64,000 bases of DNA from Sphaerothrix gracilis. GTDB taxonomy: Bacteria > Cyanobacteriota > Cyanobacteriia > Phormidesmidales > Phormidesmidaceae. The position numbers were made by a program, and so were the translations under genes. Position 1 is the first letter of the stretch. Every line of letters begins with the position of its first letter. Shown here piece by piece: positions 9,249 to 18,719 of this stretch. The stretch is from positions 1-64,000 of the forward strand of contig NZ_JASATW010000006.1 in the NCBI RefSeq assembly GCF_030405905.1, given 5' to 3'. The notes beneath the pieces were generated by a model. It did no database searches. It saw only the letters and a program-made list of their open reading frames with translations, and was not told the origin of the DNA.

Positions 9249-10592
9249 TTAACGACTGAGCGAGGGCAGATAGTTCACCAAAGCCGGAAAGGCAATAATC
9301 AGTATCAGCACCCCAAGCTGCAGCAGGATAAAAGGCAGGGCACCGCGATAGATGTCACCCGTGGTCAGAGTCTTAGGAGCGACACCGCGCAGATAGAACA
9401 GGGCAAAGCCAAAGGGCGGTGTCAGAAACGAGGTCTGCATATTAGCCCCAATGATGACGCCGTACCAGACCAGGCCGCTGAGGCCATAGAGCTGCTCGGC
9501 AATCGGAGCAAACAGGGGCACCACAATAAAGGCAATTTCAAAGAAGTCAATAAAAAAGCCTAGCCCAAAAATCGTCACCATACTGACGACCAGAAAACCC
9601 ACCTGTCCCCCCGGCAGATTGGTCAGCAGATCAAAAATGAAGCGATCGCCGTTGAGGCCGCGAAATACCAGGCTAAAGGCGGTCGATCCTAGCAAAATAA
9701 AAATCACCATGCTGGTGGTGCGCAGGGTACTGTCGCAGACCTGCCGCAGGCCGTCCCAGCTCAGCTGACGGTTTACTGCCGCTAGGGCCAAAGCGCCCGC
9801 CCCGCCCAAAGCACCCGCCTCTGTCGGCGTGGCAATGCCGAAGAAAATACTGCCCAGCACCAGTAAAATCAGCACCAGCGGCGGCACCATCACCTTCAGC
9901 ACTTTCAAAGCGAGCGATCGCCCCCGCACAGCCAGCAGCTCTTTTGGCAGCGCCGGAGCCAAATCGGGCCGCAGGGTAGCAATTATCAGGACGTGCAGCG
10001 CAAAAGCCCCCGCCATCATCAGTCCCGGAATCACAGAGCCTAAGAATAAATCTCCCACCGAAATGCCGAGCTGATCGGCCAGCACCACCAGCACGATACT
10101 GGGGGGAATAATCTGTCCCAGCGTGCCGGAAGCGGCAATCACCCCAGCGGCCAGAGACTTGTCATAGCCATAGCGCAGCATCGTCGGCAGAGAAATTAAT
10201 CCCATCGTCACCACGGTTGCGGCCACAACGCCGGTCGTCGCCGCCAGCAGCGCCCCCACTACCACCACCGCTAGGGCTAGCCCGCCGCGCACCCGGCCAA
10301 AGAGCTGCCCCATCGTTTCTAAGAGATTTTCCGCGATGCCCGATTTCTCCAGCATCGCCCCCATAAAAATGAAATAGGGAATTGCCAGCAGCGTGAAGTT
10401 CTGCATAATGCCGAAAATTCGCTGGGGCATCGCCGTCAAAAACACAGGCTCAAACACGCCCAGAGAAATGCCGATCAGGGCAAACAGCACCGCCACTCCG
10501 CCCAGGGAAAAGGCCACCGGATAGCCCAGGGACAGCAGCACCAGCGCCCCACCAAACATAGCGGGGCCAAGCCACTCATAGGCAAAGGTCAT
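9249..10592 (-). CDS. dctM: TRAP transporter large permease (DctM type)
   Basis: A 447-residue membrane protein with about 12 hydrophobic segments and the DctM-family pattern: PYFIFMGAMLEKSGIAE, GTLGQIIPPSIVLVV and ATPTEAGALGG. It is the ion-coupled transport subunit for a carboxylate or amino acid. Its start overlaps the dctQ-type gene by 4 bases. Cyanobacterial homologues include a sodium-dependent glutamate carrier (GtrAB), which makes glutamate one candidate; the substrate is not resolved. No periplasmic binding protein gene lies next to it. Confidence 0.9.
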   Translation of the reverse strand: MTFAYEWLGPAMFGGALVLLSLGYPVAFSLGGVAVLFALIGISLGVFEPVFLTAMPQRIFGIMQNFTLLAIPYFIFMGAMLEKSGIAENLLETMGQLFGRVRGGLALAVVVVGALLAATTGVVAATVVTMGLISLPTMLRYGYDKSLAAGVIAASGTLGQIIPPSIVLVVLADQLGISVGDLFLGSVIPGLMMAGAFALHVLIIATLRPDLAPALPKELLAVRGRSLALKVLKVMVPPLVLILLVLGSIFFGIATPTEAGALGGAGALALAAVNRQLSWDGLRQVCDSTLRTTSMVIFILLGSTAFSLVFRGLNGDRFIFDLLTNLPGGQVGFLVVSMVTIFGLGFFIDFFEIAFIVVPLFAPIAEQLYGLSGLVWYGVIIGANMQTSFLTPPFGFALFYLRGVAPKTLTTGDIYRGALPFILLQLGVLILIIAFPALVNYLPSLSR

Positions 10593-11131
10593 TGCGGCTC
10601 CTCCGATTCAGGCTGATGATTCGTCAGCACGGCCAGGTTTTTAATGGCCTCAGAAAATCCCTGCAAAATCAAAAGGACAAAACTGACGATGATGAGACTC
10701 TTGATCGGGTAGCGCGGCAGACCGCCTGGATCAGGAGAAGTTTCGCGAATGGCCCAAGAGGCGGCGATCGCCTCCCAAGAGAAAAAGATCACCAGGGCGC
10801 AAAACGGCAGCAAGAACAGCAGCGTCCCCACCAGTTCTGCCAGCGCCTTGCGCTTGCCCTGCCAGCGCGACTGAAACACATCCACCCGCACGTGACCGTT
10901 GTGCTTCAGCGTGTAGGCCGCCCCCAGCAGAAAGACAATGTCAAACAGATACCACTGGCTTTCAATCAGGGCATTGGAGCTGAGGTTTTGGCCGACAAAG
11001 TAGCCCAGATAGCGCCCCACCACGTTCCAAACGCCGATGCCCAGCATGACGAGGATGAGCCAGTAGGCTAGGCGGCCAATGCCCTCGTTGAAACGGTCAA
11101 TCCAGCCAGCAATTTTGAGCAGCGTTTGCAC
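10589..11131 (-). CDS. dctQ: TRAP transporter small permease (DctQ type)
   Basis: A 180-residue protein with four hydrophobic helices, the normal DctQ size. It contains the family motifs VWNVVGRYLG and HVRVDVFQSRW. It accompanies the large permease, with which it shares a 4-base overlap. The gene is divergent from the TrmH-family gene at 11240. Confidence 0.87.
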   Translation of the reverse strand: MQTLLKIAGWIDRFNEGIGRLAYWLILVMLGIGVWNVVGRYLGYFVGQNLSSNALIESQWYLFDIVFLLGAAYTLKHNGHVRVDVFQSRWQGKRKALAELVGTLLFLLPFCALVIFFSWEAIAASWAIRETSPDPGGLPRYPIKSLIIVSFVLLILQGFSEAIKNLAVLTNHQPESEEPQ

Positions 11132-11239
11132 AGCAATTTGCGATCAGAATAACGATTAGGCGCGATCGCGCCCGCCAGCCGATACAGTAGGAACTTGGCT
11201 AACAAATCCCTGTCAGGGACGATGTAGTATTTTACAGCG

Positions 11240-11764
11240 ATGCCGTTCCCTTTCCCTGAACCTAGACAATCTGTAAGACAGCGCTACTCGCAGCTACCGC
11301 GCCATCCTTTAATTGTCTGCGCCTCGCTGGTGGAAAATGTAATGAACTTGGGGGCACTGTGCCGCACGGCGGAAGCTTTTCGGCTGCAGGCTTTGGTATT
11401 GCCGACACTTGCTGTGACGCAAGACTGGCAGTTTCGTAAGCTGGCCGCCTCCGCCCAGCACTGGCAGCCGTTGCAGGCTTGCGCCAGCGATCGCCTCTTG
11501 GAACAAATCTTCCACTGGCAGCAGCAGGACTATCGCGTCTATGCCCTAACCCTCAGCTCTGATGCGGTGCCGCTGACGCAGCATACCTTTCCGGCCAAGT
11601 CGGTGCTGGTGCTGGGCCGAGAGCTAACTGGCATTCCGGCAGAAATTGGGCAGGTCTGCGATGGGGCGATCGCCATCCCCCAGTTTGGCCTAGTCGAGTC
11701 GCTCAATGTCAGTACGGCAGCGGCGATCGCGGTTTACGAATACATCCGCCAGCAAACGGGCTAA
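11240..11764 (+). CDS. SpoU/TrmH-family RNA 2'-O-methyltransferase
   Basis: A 174-residue protein consisting of only the SPOUT catalytic domain. The three SpoU motifs are visible: NVMNLGALCRTAEAF (motif 1), VLVLGRELTGIP (motif 2) and IPQFGLVESLNVSTAAAIAV (motif 3), which form the knotted S-adenosylmethionine site. It most resembles tRNA Gm18 methyltransferase-like proteins. The exact target RNA is uncertain because no N- or C-terminal RNA-binding extension is present. Confidence 0.87.
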   Translation: MPFPFPEPRQSVRQRYSQLPRHPLIVCASLVENVMNLGALCRTAEAFRLQALVLPTLAVTQDWQFRKLAASAQHWQPLQACASDRLLEQIFHWQQQDYRVYALTLSSDAVPLTQHTFPAKSVLVLGRELTGIPAEIGQVCDGAIAIPQFGLVESLNVSTAAAIAVYEYIRQQTG

Positions 11765-11774
11765 ACAGCTTTTT

Positions 11775-12218
11775 CTATTCGGCGTTTGCCATAATCTCAG
11801 CCACTTGCCCTCCTATCTCAGCCGCATAAGCCGCTAGCTGGGCCTCATCCTGCCCGTCAAACGGACGCCCATCCTGACGGTTTAGCACCATCAGCGCCCC
11901 CAAAATCTGTTCGTTCTGCCTGATCGGCACCGCCAGAGCTGAGTCGATGCCCAGCGCCGCCACCTGATCTTGCCGTACCCGCAGGTCTCCCTGGGTTTGA
12001 GCCACCAGCACTGGACAGCTCTCCTGCAGCACCACGCCGCACAGCCCTGACGTAGCGATTTGGCCGCGTTTGCCAGCGATCGCCCCAGCATGTTTTCCGG
12101 CAGCAGCAGCGTAGTAAATGGTTTCCGTATCGGCTTCAGCCAGGGCAACGACAGCGGTTTCAGCCTGCACCAGATTTTGAGCCTGCTGAGCCATTTGTTC
12201 TAGAGTCAAAGCACTCAT
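11775..12218 (-). CDS. GAF domain protein
   Basis: A 147-residue protein consisting of a single GAF fold. Features are GLCGVVLQESCPVLV, DSALAVPI and LGALMVLNRQDGRPF, then a helix that closes the fold. No output domain follows, so it probably senses a small molecule or acts in trans. A bilin-binding cysteine in the usual CH motif is not seen. It lies upstream of tRNA-Gly on the minus strand and converges with the TrmH gene. Confidence 0.8.
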   Translation of the reverse strand: MSALTLEQMAQQAQNLVQAETAVVALAEADTETIYYAAAAGKHAGAIAGKRGQIATSGLCGVVLQESCPVLVAQTQGDLRVRQDQVAALGIDSALAVPIRQNEQILGALMVLNRQDGRPFDGQDEAQLAAYAAEIGGQVAEIMANAE

Positions 12219-12368
12219 AGGATTTGAAATTAATCGGGGACGCGCTATTGCTTTACATAGACACTAGCGCGATGTTTCGTTTTCTGGCCTAAAAGCGGAG
12301 TTTAGTCACCTCAATCGCTTCCTGCAACTCTGTCAGGAGTTTCTCGCGGTTCTTGTACAGACTTAAAA

Positions 12369-12439
12369 AGCGGGTGGGGGGAATCGAACCCCCATCATTA
12401 GCTTGGAAGGCTAAGGTTTTACCACTAAACTACACCCGC
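12369..12439 (-). tRNA. tRNA-Gly (anticodon TCC)
   Basis: On the minus strand the 7-base acceptor arms GCGGGTG and CACCCGC pair. The anticodon stem-loop TTAGC-CTTCCAA-GCTAA carries TCC. The T arm is GGGGG-TTCGATT-CCCCC. The discriminator base is U, as usual for bacterial tRNA-Gly. The 3' CCA is not encoded. Confidence 0.95.
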
Positions 12440-12504
12440 AAGTTGGCTGCTTGAGCATATGCTAGGTTAGCACAGTTTCTCGTCAAATGAGGCGCCAGTA
12501 TGAC

Positions 12505-13605
12505 TCAGTTGGCAGTTACGGCGATGGTCAAATCTGCGTTGGCGGCTGTAATTTGACCGTCGCTTTGGGCTGGATTGAATTCGAAGGTTTGATCCTCTAC
12601 CAGAAGACACTGCATCAAGCTGTCTACGCCCCCGTCACCGCTGGTATTCATCACAAAAGCATTAGAAACTTGACCGTCAGGTTCTACGGTAATTCTCAGG
12701 GTTACAGAAGTTCCGGCCTGGATCGCCCGCAAAGTTGCCGGATTCTCAATTGTGCAAGTCCCTTGCAGAGGATCCAGCTCGATCAGCTGTGGTGCGGAAT
12801 CCATCAAAGTGGGTTGCTCGCCTGGAATATCACCGGCATCAGGGGTAGGATCTAAGGATAGCTGAGCCACAAAAGCCGCGTTTTGCCCTGTCGCACTACC
12901 GCTGACGTTCACCGTCCCTAGGCCATCATCTGATTCTGTCTCCCCCTCGCTATCGTCGCGAGTCTCTTCTGTATTCGCAGCCCCCGTGTCTTCTGAACCA
13001 GCAGCGCCACTGTCTTCGCGATTGGTGTTCTCTTCAGGTATGCCTGTGTCACCCGTATTGCGGTCTGGGCGATCGCCCGTGTTTTGGCCCGTATTTTCAC
13101 CTGCCCGCTGTCCGGTGTCGGCTGCACGCCCTTGCGGCTGACCGACTGCATCCTGAGTTGTTTGGCGATCGCGCGTTTGCGTCCCGCCTGAGGTCGAAGT
13201 TTCAACCTCACGAGTCTCCTGGTTCGTGTCTGAGATATCTGAGGAGCCTGTCGCCTCAATAGCCTCTTGGGTGTCTGTAGGCTGAGGTTCTATGGCAGGG
13301 TTAGGGGCAGTAGATGATGGGGGGGGAGCTGGCGTATTGGCTTCTGTCGCTGAGGTGGTTGCGGCGGCTGAGGGAGCAGTAACGGCGGCTTCTGTCGCTG
13401 TGTCAGTGGGGGTATCAACTAGCTCAATTGGTACGACTGGCGATCCTGACTGTGTCAATGCTGGCTGCGATCGCAGTAGAATCGGCCAGCCCAGCAGCCA
13501 CACTAGCCCATGCAGCAAAACGGCTAAAGCGGTCAGCTTGGGCCATAGGCGACGCGGATCTCGGTGCCGCAGCCAGATTGGGGCATCAGGAAAGGACACG
13601 GCCAT
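12505..13605 (-). CDS. TonB-like protein with long disordered linker
   Basis: A 366-residue protein. The N-terminal basic segment is followed by one membrane helix (about 24-45). Residues about 55-245 are low-complexity, rich in Thr, Ala, Asp, Gln, Asn and Gly, including repeated NTG/DTG units, and probably span the periplasm. The last 90 residues (VTLRITVEPDGQVSNAFV onward) look like a TonB/energy-transducer C-terminal domain. A TonB-type role, linking inner-membrane energy to an outer-membrane receptor, is inferred from architecture only; a classical YP box is not clear. It starts 6 bases after the cyclase gene, so it is probably cotranscribed with it. Confidence 0.65.
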   Translation of the reverse strand: MAVSFPDAPIWLRHRDPRRLWPKLTALAVLLHGLVWLLGWPILLRSQPALTQSGSPVVPIELVDTPTDTATEAAVTAPSAAATTSATEANTPAPPPSSTAPNPAIEPQPTDTQEAIEATGSSDISDTNQETREVETSTSGGTQTRDRQTTQDAVGQPQGRAADTGQRAGENTGQNTGDRPDRNTGDTGIPEENTNREDSGAAGSEDTGAANTEETRDDSEGETESDDGLGTVNVSGSATGQNAAFVAQLSLDPTPDAGDIPGEQPTLMDSAPQLIELDPLQGTCTIENPATLRAIQAGTSVTLRITVEPDGQVSNAFVMNTSGDGGVDSLMQCLLVEDQTFEFNPAQSDGQITAANADLTIAVTAN

Positions 13606-13611
13606 AAATTG

Positions 13612-16600
13612 CTAGCGAGACAGCAGCGTAGAGGATTCTGCCTGAGAATAAACCCTCATTCCAAACGTTAACACTGCTTCGTCAATTCCTCGTAGCTGCA
13701 GCGATCCCATTGGCTGCATCTGAGCCTCCGGCAAAAATCGCGCCACCGACTGCGACAGCAAAATACAGTCGGCCTCAGCGGCTTCCTGCAGCCGCGCCGC
13801 GATATTGACGCTGGGGCCAATTGCCGTATAGTCAGTTCGTTCAGCACTGCCAAACATGCCGACAACGGCATGGCCTTGATGAATGCCGCAGCGGAACTGC
13901 AAAGTTCCTAAGCCTTGAGCCTGCCAGCGCCGATTGAGCTGGTCTAGGCTGTGATACATTTGCTGAGCCGTGGCGATCGCTCGTCGTGCCTGCTGTTCGG
14001 GCAGCAGTTCCTCTGGCGCACCGAACAGGGCCAAAATGCCGTCTCCCATAAACTTGTCTACCGTGCCGCCATTGTCAAAAATGACCTGACTCATCGCCAC
14101 TAGATACTCATTTAGCATGGCGGCTATGCGCTCTGCCTGCAGGCGGGTCGAAAGCTGGGTAAAGCCAATAATATCGCTAAAAAGAACGGTGACTAAGCGC
14201 GGTTCCGGCTGTAGGTCGAGCTGTAAATTTCCCTGAGCCGCTTTTTGCACTAAGGCTGGCGGCAGAAATCGCTTCAGCACAGATTCAGTCAGATAGGTAT
14301 TGAGTTCGGCGACGCGACGCTCATTGGCTTTGAGGGCTAGCAAATTGCGAACCTCAGCTAGCAGTTCCCGATCGTTGAAGGGTTTGGACAGGTAGGCGTC
14401 AGCCCCTTCCTCCGCCCCGCTAATTCGGGTGGCGTCGTCAGCTTTAGCCGTTAGCAAAATGATGGGAATGCCCTGAATAGCCTCGTCAGCACGCACCTGA
14501 CGAATCAGCTCCAAACCAGAGATTCCCGGCATCATCAGGTCTGTCACAATTAGGTTGGGGAGCCACTGCCGAATTGCCGTCAAGCCCATCTCGCCGTCCG
14601 CCGCCACCCGCACGCTGTAGCCCGATCGCCGTAAAATATTTGCTACATAGGTTCGCAAATCAGGATGGTCATCCACCACCAAAACGCGAGATTGATGGGG
14701 GGAAGCCGGATCGTCTTCAACTTCAGCCAGCGCTTCAGCAATACTTTCTGACGACTGCAGCGCCTCAATGTCGGCTAGCTCAACAGCAGCGCGTTGAATA
14801 TCAAAGTCAGCCGCATCTTTGAGCAGGCGATGAGGCGGCAAATGCTCTGTGCCAACGGGGAGCTGCACGCTGAAGATAGTCCCCTCGCCATACTTTGAAC
14901 TGACGGTAATCTGACCGCCATGCAGCTCTACCAGCTCCTTAGCGATCGCTAGGCCCAGCCCCGTCCCCTCAGACTGTCGGCTGGCTGAACCATCTGCCTG
15001 ACGAAAGCGCTCAAACAAATAGGGGATTTGGTCTGCTAGAATCCCAATGCCCGTATCTTCTATCTGCAATACAACTTGCTGCGGCTCAGCTATCAGCCTC
15101 ACTATAATCCTGCCGCCAGCAGGCGTAAACTTCATGGCATTTGAGAGCAGGTTGTAAATGACCTTATCAAACTTTTCTAAGTCCAAATACAGGATGGAGC
15201 GGGCCGCGGGTAAATCAGTCAGCAGCTCTATCGCTTTGCGATCGCAGTAGGGACGAAAAGCCTCAACCACCCGGCCAATAAACGGTACTAGCTCACAAGG
15301 TCTAAAGGTGGGCTGCATCTGCCCTGCATCCAAACGCTGCAGGTCTAAAAGCTGATTTACCAGCCGCAGCAGCCGCCGACCGTTACGCAGGGTTATCTGA
15401 GACTGCTCGTAGCTCAGCCCTTGTCCTTGGGCGATCGCCGCCTCTAGCGGACCAATGGTCAGCGTCAGCGGCGTGCGAAACTCATGGGAAATATTTTGAA
15501 AGAATTCCGTCTTGAGGCGATCGAGTTCTAGCAGACTCTCAGCCTGCTGGCGCGTTTTTTGATACAGACGGGCCTGCTGCACCGCGATCGCCGCCTGCGC
15601 TGCTACAGACTGAGCCAGGTCAATTTCATCTTGCTGCCAAACGCGGGGGCCGGACTGCTCCAAATAGATGCTGCCAATAATGCTACTCTCCGCCAGCAGG
15701 GGAACTGCCAGAACGGCGGTTGTAGGGTCAGCTGGGTGAATGCCATTGTCCCCGGCTTCATCATTTTCAGCCTTATGCACATCAATGACGACGGGGCGCT
15801 GGGTGGTATTAAGCTGCTGCAAAATGGCGTCATCGGCAATGGCGCTGAGAGCCATCCCAGCGTCAGAGGTTGACTGCGCTGCAGCCTGCATTTCAGGTTC
15901 AACCTCAGCAAATGGAGCAGCCGCAACCAAGTCTTCCTCTAAAGCCCGATAGCGGCTAACACAGCGGACATAGCCCGCCTCTGGGAACCAGAGGGAAAGG
16001 GCGCATTTATCCACCTTTAAAGCCAGACCCAGCTTTTGAGTAATGGCTGCAAAAATCTGCTGAGGATCTAAGCTGGAGCGAATTGCCTGAGTAATGGTGT
16101 TGATTAAGACTTCTCGCTGAGCCAGAGACTGAATCCGCTCGTAAGTCGTCATTTGAGTAACCGCTAGAGCAGCCTGGTCAGCCATCGTCACCAATAGCTG
16201 GACTTCATCATTACTCCAGCTGCGGATCTGCCCGCACTCATGCAGCGCTAGAACAGCAACCAGTTCCTGCTTGAAAATCAGCGGTATCAGCAGACTTGAT
16301 TGAATGCCCAATGACTGATAGACCTGCAGCACATCGGCATCAACCGTCTCTGCCTGCAGAGTAGACCAGTCTGAGCAGCTAACCTGCTGCACTATCTGAG
16401 TCTGCCAGATAGTATGCTGCAGCTTGCTGAAGTCTGAAGGCTTGGTTTTAGCAAGCTGATCGGGCTTGCCGTAGACGAAGTAGGGCGAATCGCGGGTAAT
16501 GTCAAACGTCAGCAGAATACACCAGTCAACCTCAATGGTTTGACCCACTGTATTCACAATAGTCTGCAGCATCTGACGCGAGCTTTCAGCACTATGAATA

Positions 16601-17079
16601 GTGCTGGTCACCGCGTTGAGCAGGGTTTCCTGGCGCAGCACTCTAGCCAAATCTGCCGTGCGAGCTTCTAAGACACGATGGGTTTCCACCGCCTGCTGCA
16701 CGATGTTTTTGAGATCGCTTTCTTCCCAAGGCTTCGTCACATATTTGAAGACCTTGCCAGCATTAATGGCCTCTACCAGGTCTTCAACATCCGTGTACCC
16801 CGTCAGCATGATGCGAATGATATTGGGATATCGCTCGGCCACCTGACTCAGAAGCTCAGTGCCGCTCATACCCGGCATCCGCTGGTCAGAAATAACCACC
16901 GCCATATCCGGCTGCGCTGCCAAAATTTCTAGCGCCGCTGAACCGCTATTAGCCCGAAAAACGCGAAAGCTACGAAAAAATGTGCGATAGAGCAGATCTA
17001 GATTGTCTGACTCATCATCGACAACCAGAATTTTAGCTTTAGCAACCGACTTGTCAAAACTTGGCTGAGAGATAACCAT
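13612..17079 (-). CDS. cyaC: Hybrid sensor kinase/adenylate cyclase, CyaC type
   Basis: A 1155-residue multidomain signalling protein. The order is receiver 1 (15-133, phosphoacceptor Asp65), two GAF domains (about 160-310 and 325-505), HisKA (His532 in ISHEFRTP), HATPase (N box 643-650, DTGIGI 675-680, GTGLGLA 705-711), receiver 2 (798-915, Asp847) and a class III cyclase (960-1120). In the cyclase the metal aspartates are Asp969 and Asp1013, and Lys1009 with Thr1085 is the adenine-recognition pair of class IIIb adenylate cyclases. This order matches cyanobacterial CyaC, in which phosphorelay controls cAMP synthesis and class IIIb enzymes often respond to bicarbonate. The downstream TonB-like gene follows after 6 bases. 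Confidence 0.88.
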   Translation of the reverse strand: MVISQPSFDKSVAKAKILVVDDESDNLDLLYRTFFRSFRVFRANSGSAALEILAAQPDMAVVISDQRMPGMSGTELLSQVAERYPNIIRIMLTGYTDVEDLVEAINAGKVFKYVTKPWEESDLKNIVQQAVETHRVLEARTADLARVLRQETLLNAVTSTIHSAESSRQMLQTIVNTVGQTIEVDWCILLTFDITRDSPYFVYGKPDQLAKTKPSDFSKLQHTIWQTQIVQQVSCSDWSTLQAETVDADVLQVYQSLGIQSSLLIPLIFKQELVAVLALHECGQIRSWSNDEVQLLVTMADQAALAVTQMTTYERIQSLAQREVLINTITQAIRSSLDPQQIFAAITQKLGLALKVDKCALSLWFPEAGYVRCVSRYRALEEDLVAAAPFAEVEPEMQAAAQSTSDAGMALSAIADDAILQQLNTTQRPVVIDVHKAENDEAGDNGIHPADPTTAVLAVPLLAESSIIGSIYLEQSGPRVWQQDEIDLAQSVAAQAAIAVQQARLYQKTRQQAESLLELDRLKTEFFQNISHEFRTPLTLTIGPLEAAIAQGQGLSYEQSQITLRNGRRLLRLVNQLLDLQRLDAGQMQPTFRPCELVPFIGRVVEAFRPYCDRKAIELLTDLPAARSILYLDLEKFDKVIYNLLSNAMKFTPAGGRIIVRLIAEPQQVVLQIEDTGIGILADQIPYLFERFRQADGSASRQSEGTGLGLAIAKELVELHGGQITVSSKYGEGTIFSVQLPVGTEHLPPHRLLKDAADFDIQRAAVELADIEALQSSESIAEALAEVEDDPASPHQSRVLVVDDHPDLRTYVANILRRSGYSVRVAADGEMGLTAIRQWLPNLIVTDLMMPGISGLELIRQVRADEAIQGIPIILLTAKADDATRISGAEEGADAYLSKPFNDRELLAEVRNLLALKANERRVAELNTYLTESVLKRFLPPALVQKAAQGNLQLDLQPEPRLVTVLFSDIIGFTQLSTRLQAERIAAMLNEYLVAMSQVIFDNGGTVDKFMGDGILALFGAPEELLPEQQARRAIATAQQMYHSLDQLNRRWQAQGLGTLQFRCGIHQGHAVVGMFGSAERTDYTAIGPSVNIAARLQEAAEADCILLSQSVARFLPEAQMQPMGSLQLRGIDEAVLTFGMRVYSQAESSTLLSR

Positions 17080-17327
17080 GAACTACAGCACAAACCTGGA
17101 AAAGCTGTTTATCGATCATTGACTAGCAAAGCTGCCCGCTTTTGAGCTGTTTACGACACCTGCGCTAGACATACGGAAGCGCCCATTAGAACAAAAATTA
17201 GGTAGATGCCTTGGGTAATCTATGCTGACTTTGAGTAAGCTAATCAAAGATTCCTCTGAGGGCAATTCGTCACAATACCGTTATTAGACTACTAACCAGC
17301 ATTCCCATCTGGCCTAAAACTTCCACT

Positions 17328-17924
17328 ATGTCTATTTCTCATCCTCACGTATCCTTCACATATTCCGGCGAGTCTGTTTCGTTTCAGGTTAGACCTGCAG
17401 GCGCTGAGGATTTAAGCCAGCTAGCCGACCTGTTAGCAGCTAGCTTCTACTCACGAGCCGGCTGGATGTATTTTGGCTATCCTCTACTACGTTTGGGCAT
17501 TTATGAAGATCTAAAGCATCGTTTTCGCTCGCAGCTAGCTTTTTATGCCTGTTTTGCTGTGCAATCAGCAGGTTCCGCTCTCTTCAACCAGCATCAGATT
17601 GTCGGTACGGTTGAAATCTCATGCCGTCCCGCTCAGACCTGGCCCTTTAGTTTTGCCAAATATCCCTACGTTTCTAATTTAGCGGTTGATCAGAAATTTC
17701 GGCGACGGGGAGCTGCCCGTCAGCTCCTGCAAGCTTGTGAACAGGCGGCTCGTAGCTGGGGTTTTCATACTTTGTATTTACATGTAATGGAGGACAATCA
17801 GCAAGCTCGTCAGCTGTACAGCAAAATGGGATACAACCTAAAGCAGGCTGAATGGAATCCTTTAGCAGCTCTGCTAGGTAAGCCTCAACGTCTTTTACTC
17901 TACAAACAGCTAGCTTCTAAGTAG
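17328..17924 (+). CDS. GNAT family N-acetyltransferase
   Basis: A 198-residue protein with a GNAT fold. The acetyl-CoA loop RRRGAA follows the beta-4 strand VSNLAVDQ, and LYLHVMEDNQQARQLYSKMG forms the last conserved motif. It transfers an acetyl group to an amine; the acceptor is unknown. It is plus-strand, downstream of and divergent from cyaC. Confidence 0.85.
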   Translation: MSISHPHVSFTYSGESVSFQVRPAGAEDLSQLADLLAASFYSRAGWMYFGYPLLRLGIYEDLKHRFRSQLAFYACFAVQSAGSALFNQHQIVGTVEISCRPAQTWPFSFAKYPYVSNLAVDQKFRRRGAARQLLQACEQAARSWGFHTLYLHVMEDNQQARQLYSKMGYNLKQAEWNPLAALLGKPQRLLLYKQLASK

Positions 17925-18143
17925 CCTCACTCATAACGATGCCGACGAAGCAAGCACCAATCAAGACCAGCATATTAATTAGCCAGCGCTGCTGATTGAA
18001 CACACTTTTTTTTGAATCTTTATAGCTGCTTTACACCCGCTTCAGAGATTTATAACAGACGTTCCATACATCTTCAGAATCATTACCCTACAATGAGTGA
18101 GTACAAATTCTGATTCTCAGATTGGAACTTATTACGAACCTAA

Positions 18144-18719
18144 ATGTACGTAGGCAACTATACGCAAAAAGCTACCCGCTCAGCTATAGATCCCAAGCCT
18201 AGCCCTGTTGAACCGCTGATACGGTCAAAGTCATGGTCTGAGAGTGCCACCCCCTACTGTAATCATCCAACTGCCGATCGATCTGTGAATCAGAACTTGG
18301 AGGCCAAGGAAATTCTGACCCAGTTTGAAGAGGACAAATTTTGGGTTGTGAATAGTCGGCGACGCAATGGCATTATTGTGGTCAAGCAGTTTCATGCCGA
18401 ATTTGCTGGCCCAGGAGCCGCTGTGGGTGGCTCATTTGATCTCGGCTGCCAGAAAATTATTCCTTTAGGTAATCTGTCTTTAATTCCCCCTGAGTCTCAT
18501 GAGGATCAGCAGAAGGCGCTGCGAATTCGGCTGCAGTGGATTCGGCTAACCCAGAACTTTACCGACAAGCCCGTGCCAACAGAGCGAGCACGAATGATTT
18601 TAGAGCAGTTCAAGAGCTATTTTGACGCCAGTATGGTTGAGCAGGTTCCCGACGAAGCCTTTGCGCTGCTGGTCGGTGTTTTACCCTACACGATTCGGCT
18701 GGCCCGTACCCTGGTTTAG
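18144..18719 (+). CDS. Conserved hypothetical protein
   Basis: I do not recognise this 191-residue protein. Residues 1-50 are polar and probably flexible. The rest looks folded and soluble, with EILTQFEEDKFWVVNSRRR, a glycine-rich turn (GPGAAVGGSFDLG) and an amphipathic C-terminal half. No signal peptide or membrane helix is seen. Its stop overlaps the stop of hisC by 4 bases, in a convergent arrangement. Confidence 0.6.
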   Translation: MYVGNYTQKATRSAIDPKPSPVEPLIRSKSWSESATPYCNHPTADRSVNQNLEAKEILTQFEEDKFWVVNSRRRNGIIVVKQFHAEFAGPGAAVGGSFDLGCQKIIPLGNLSLIPPESHEDQQKALRIRLQWIRLTQNFTDKPVPTERARMILEQFKSYFDASMVEQVPDEAFALLVGVLPYTIRLARTLV

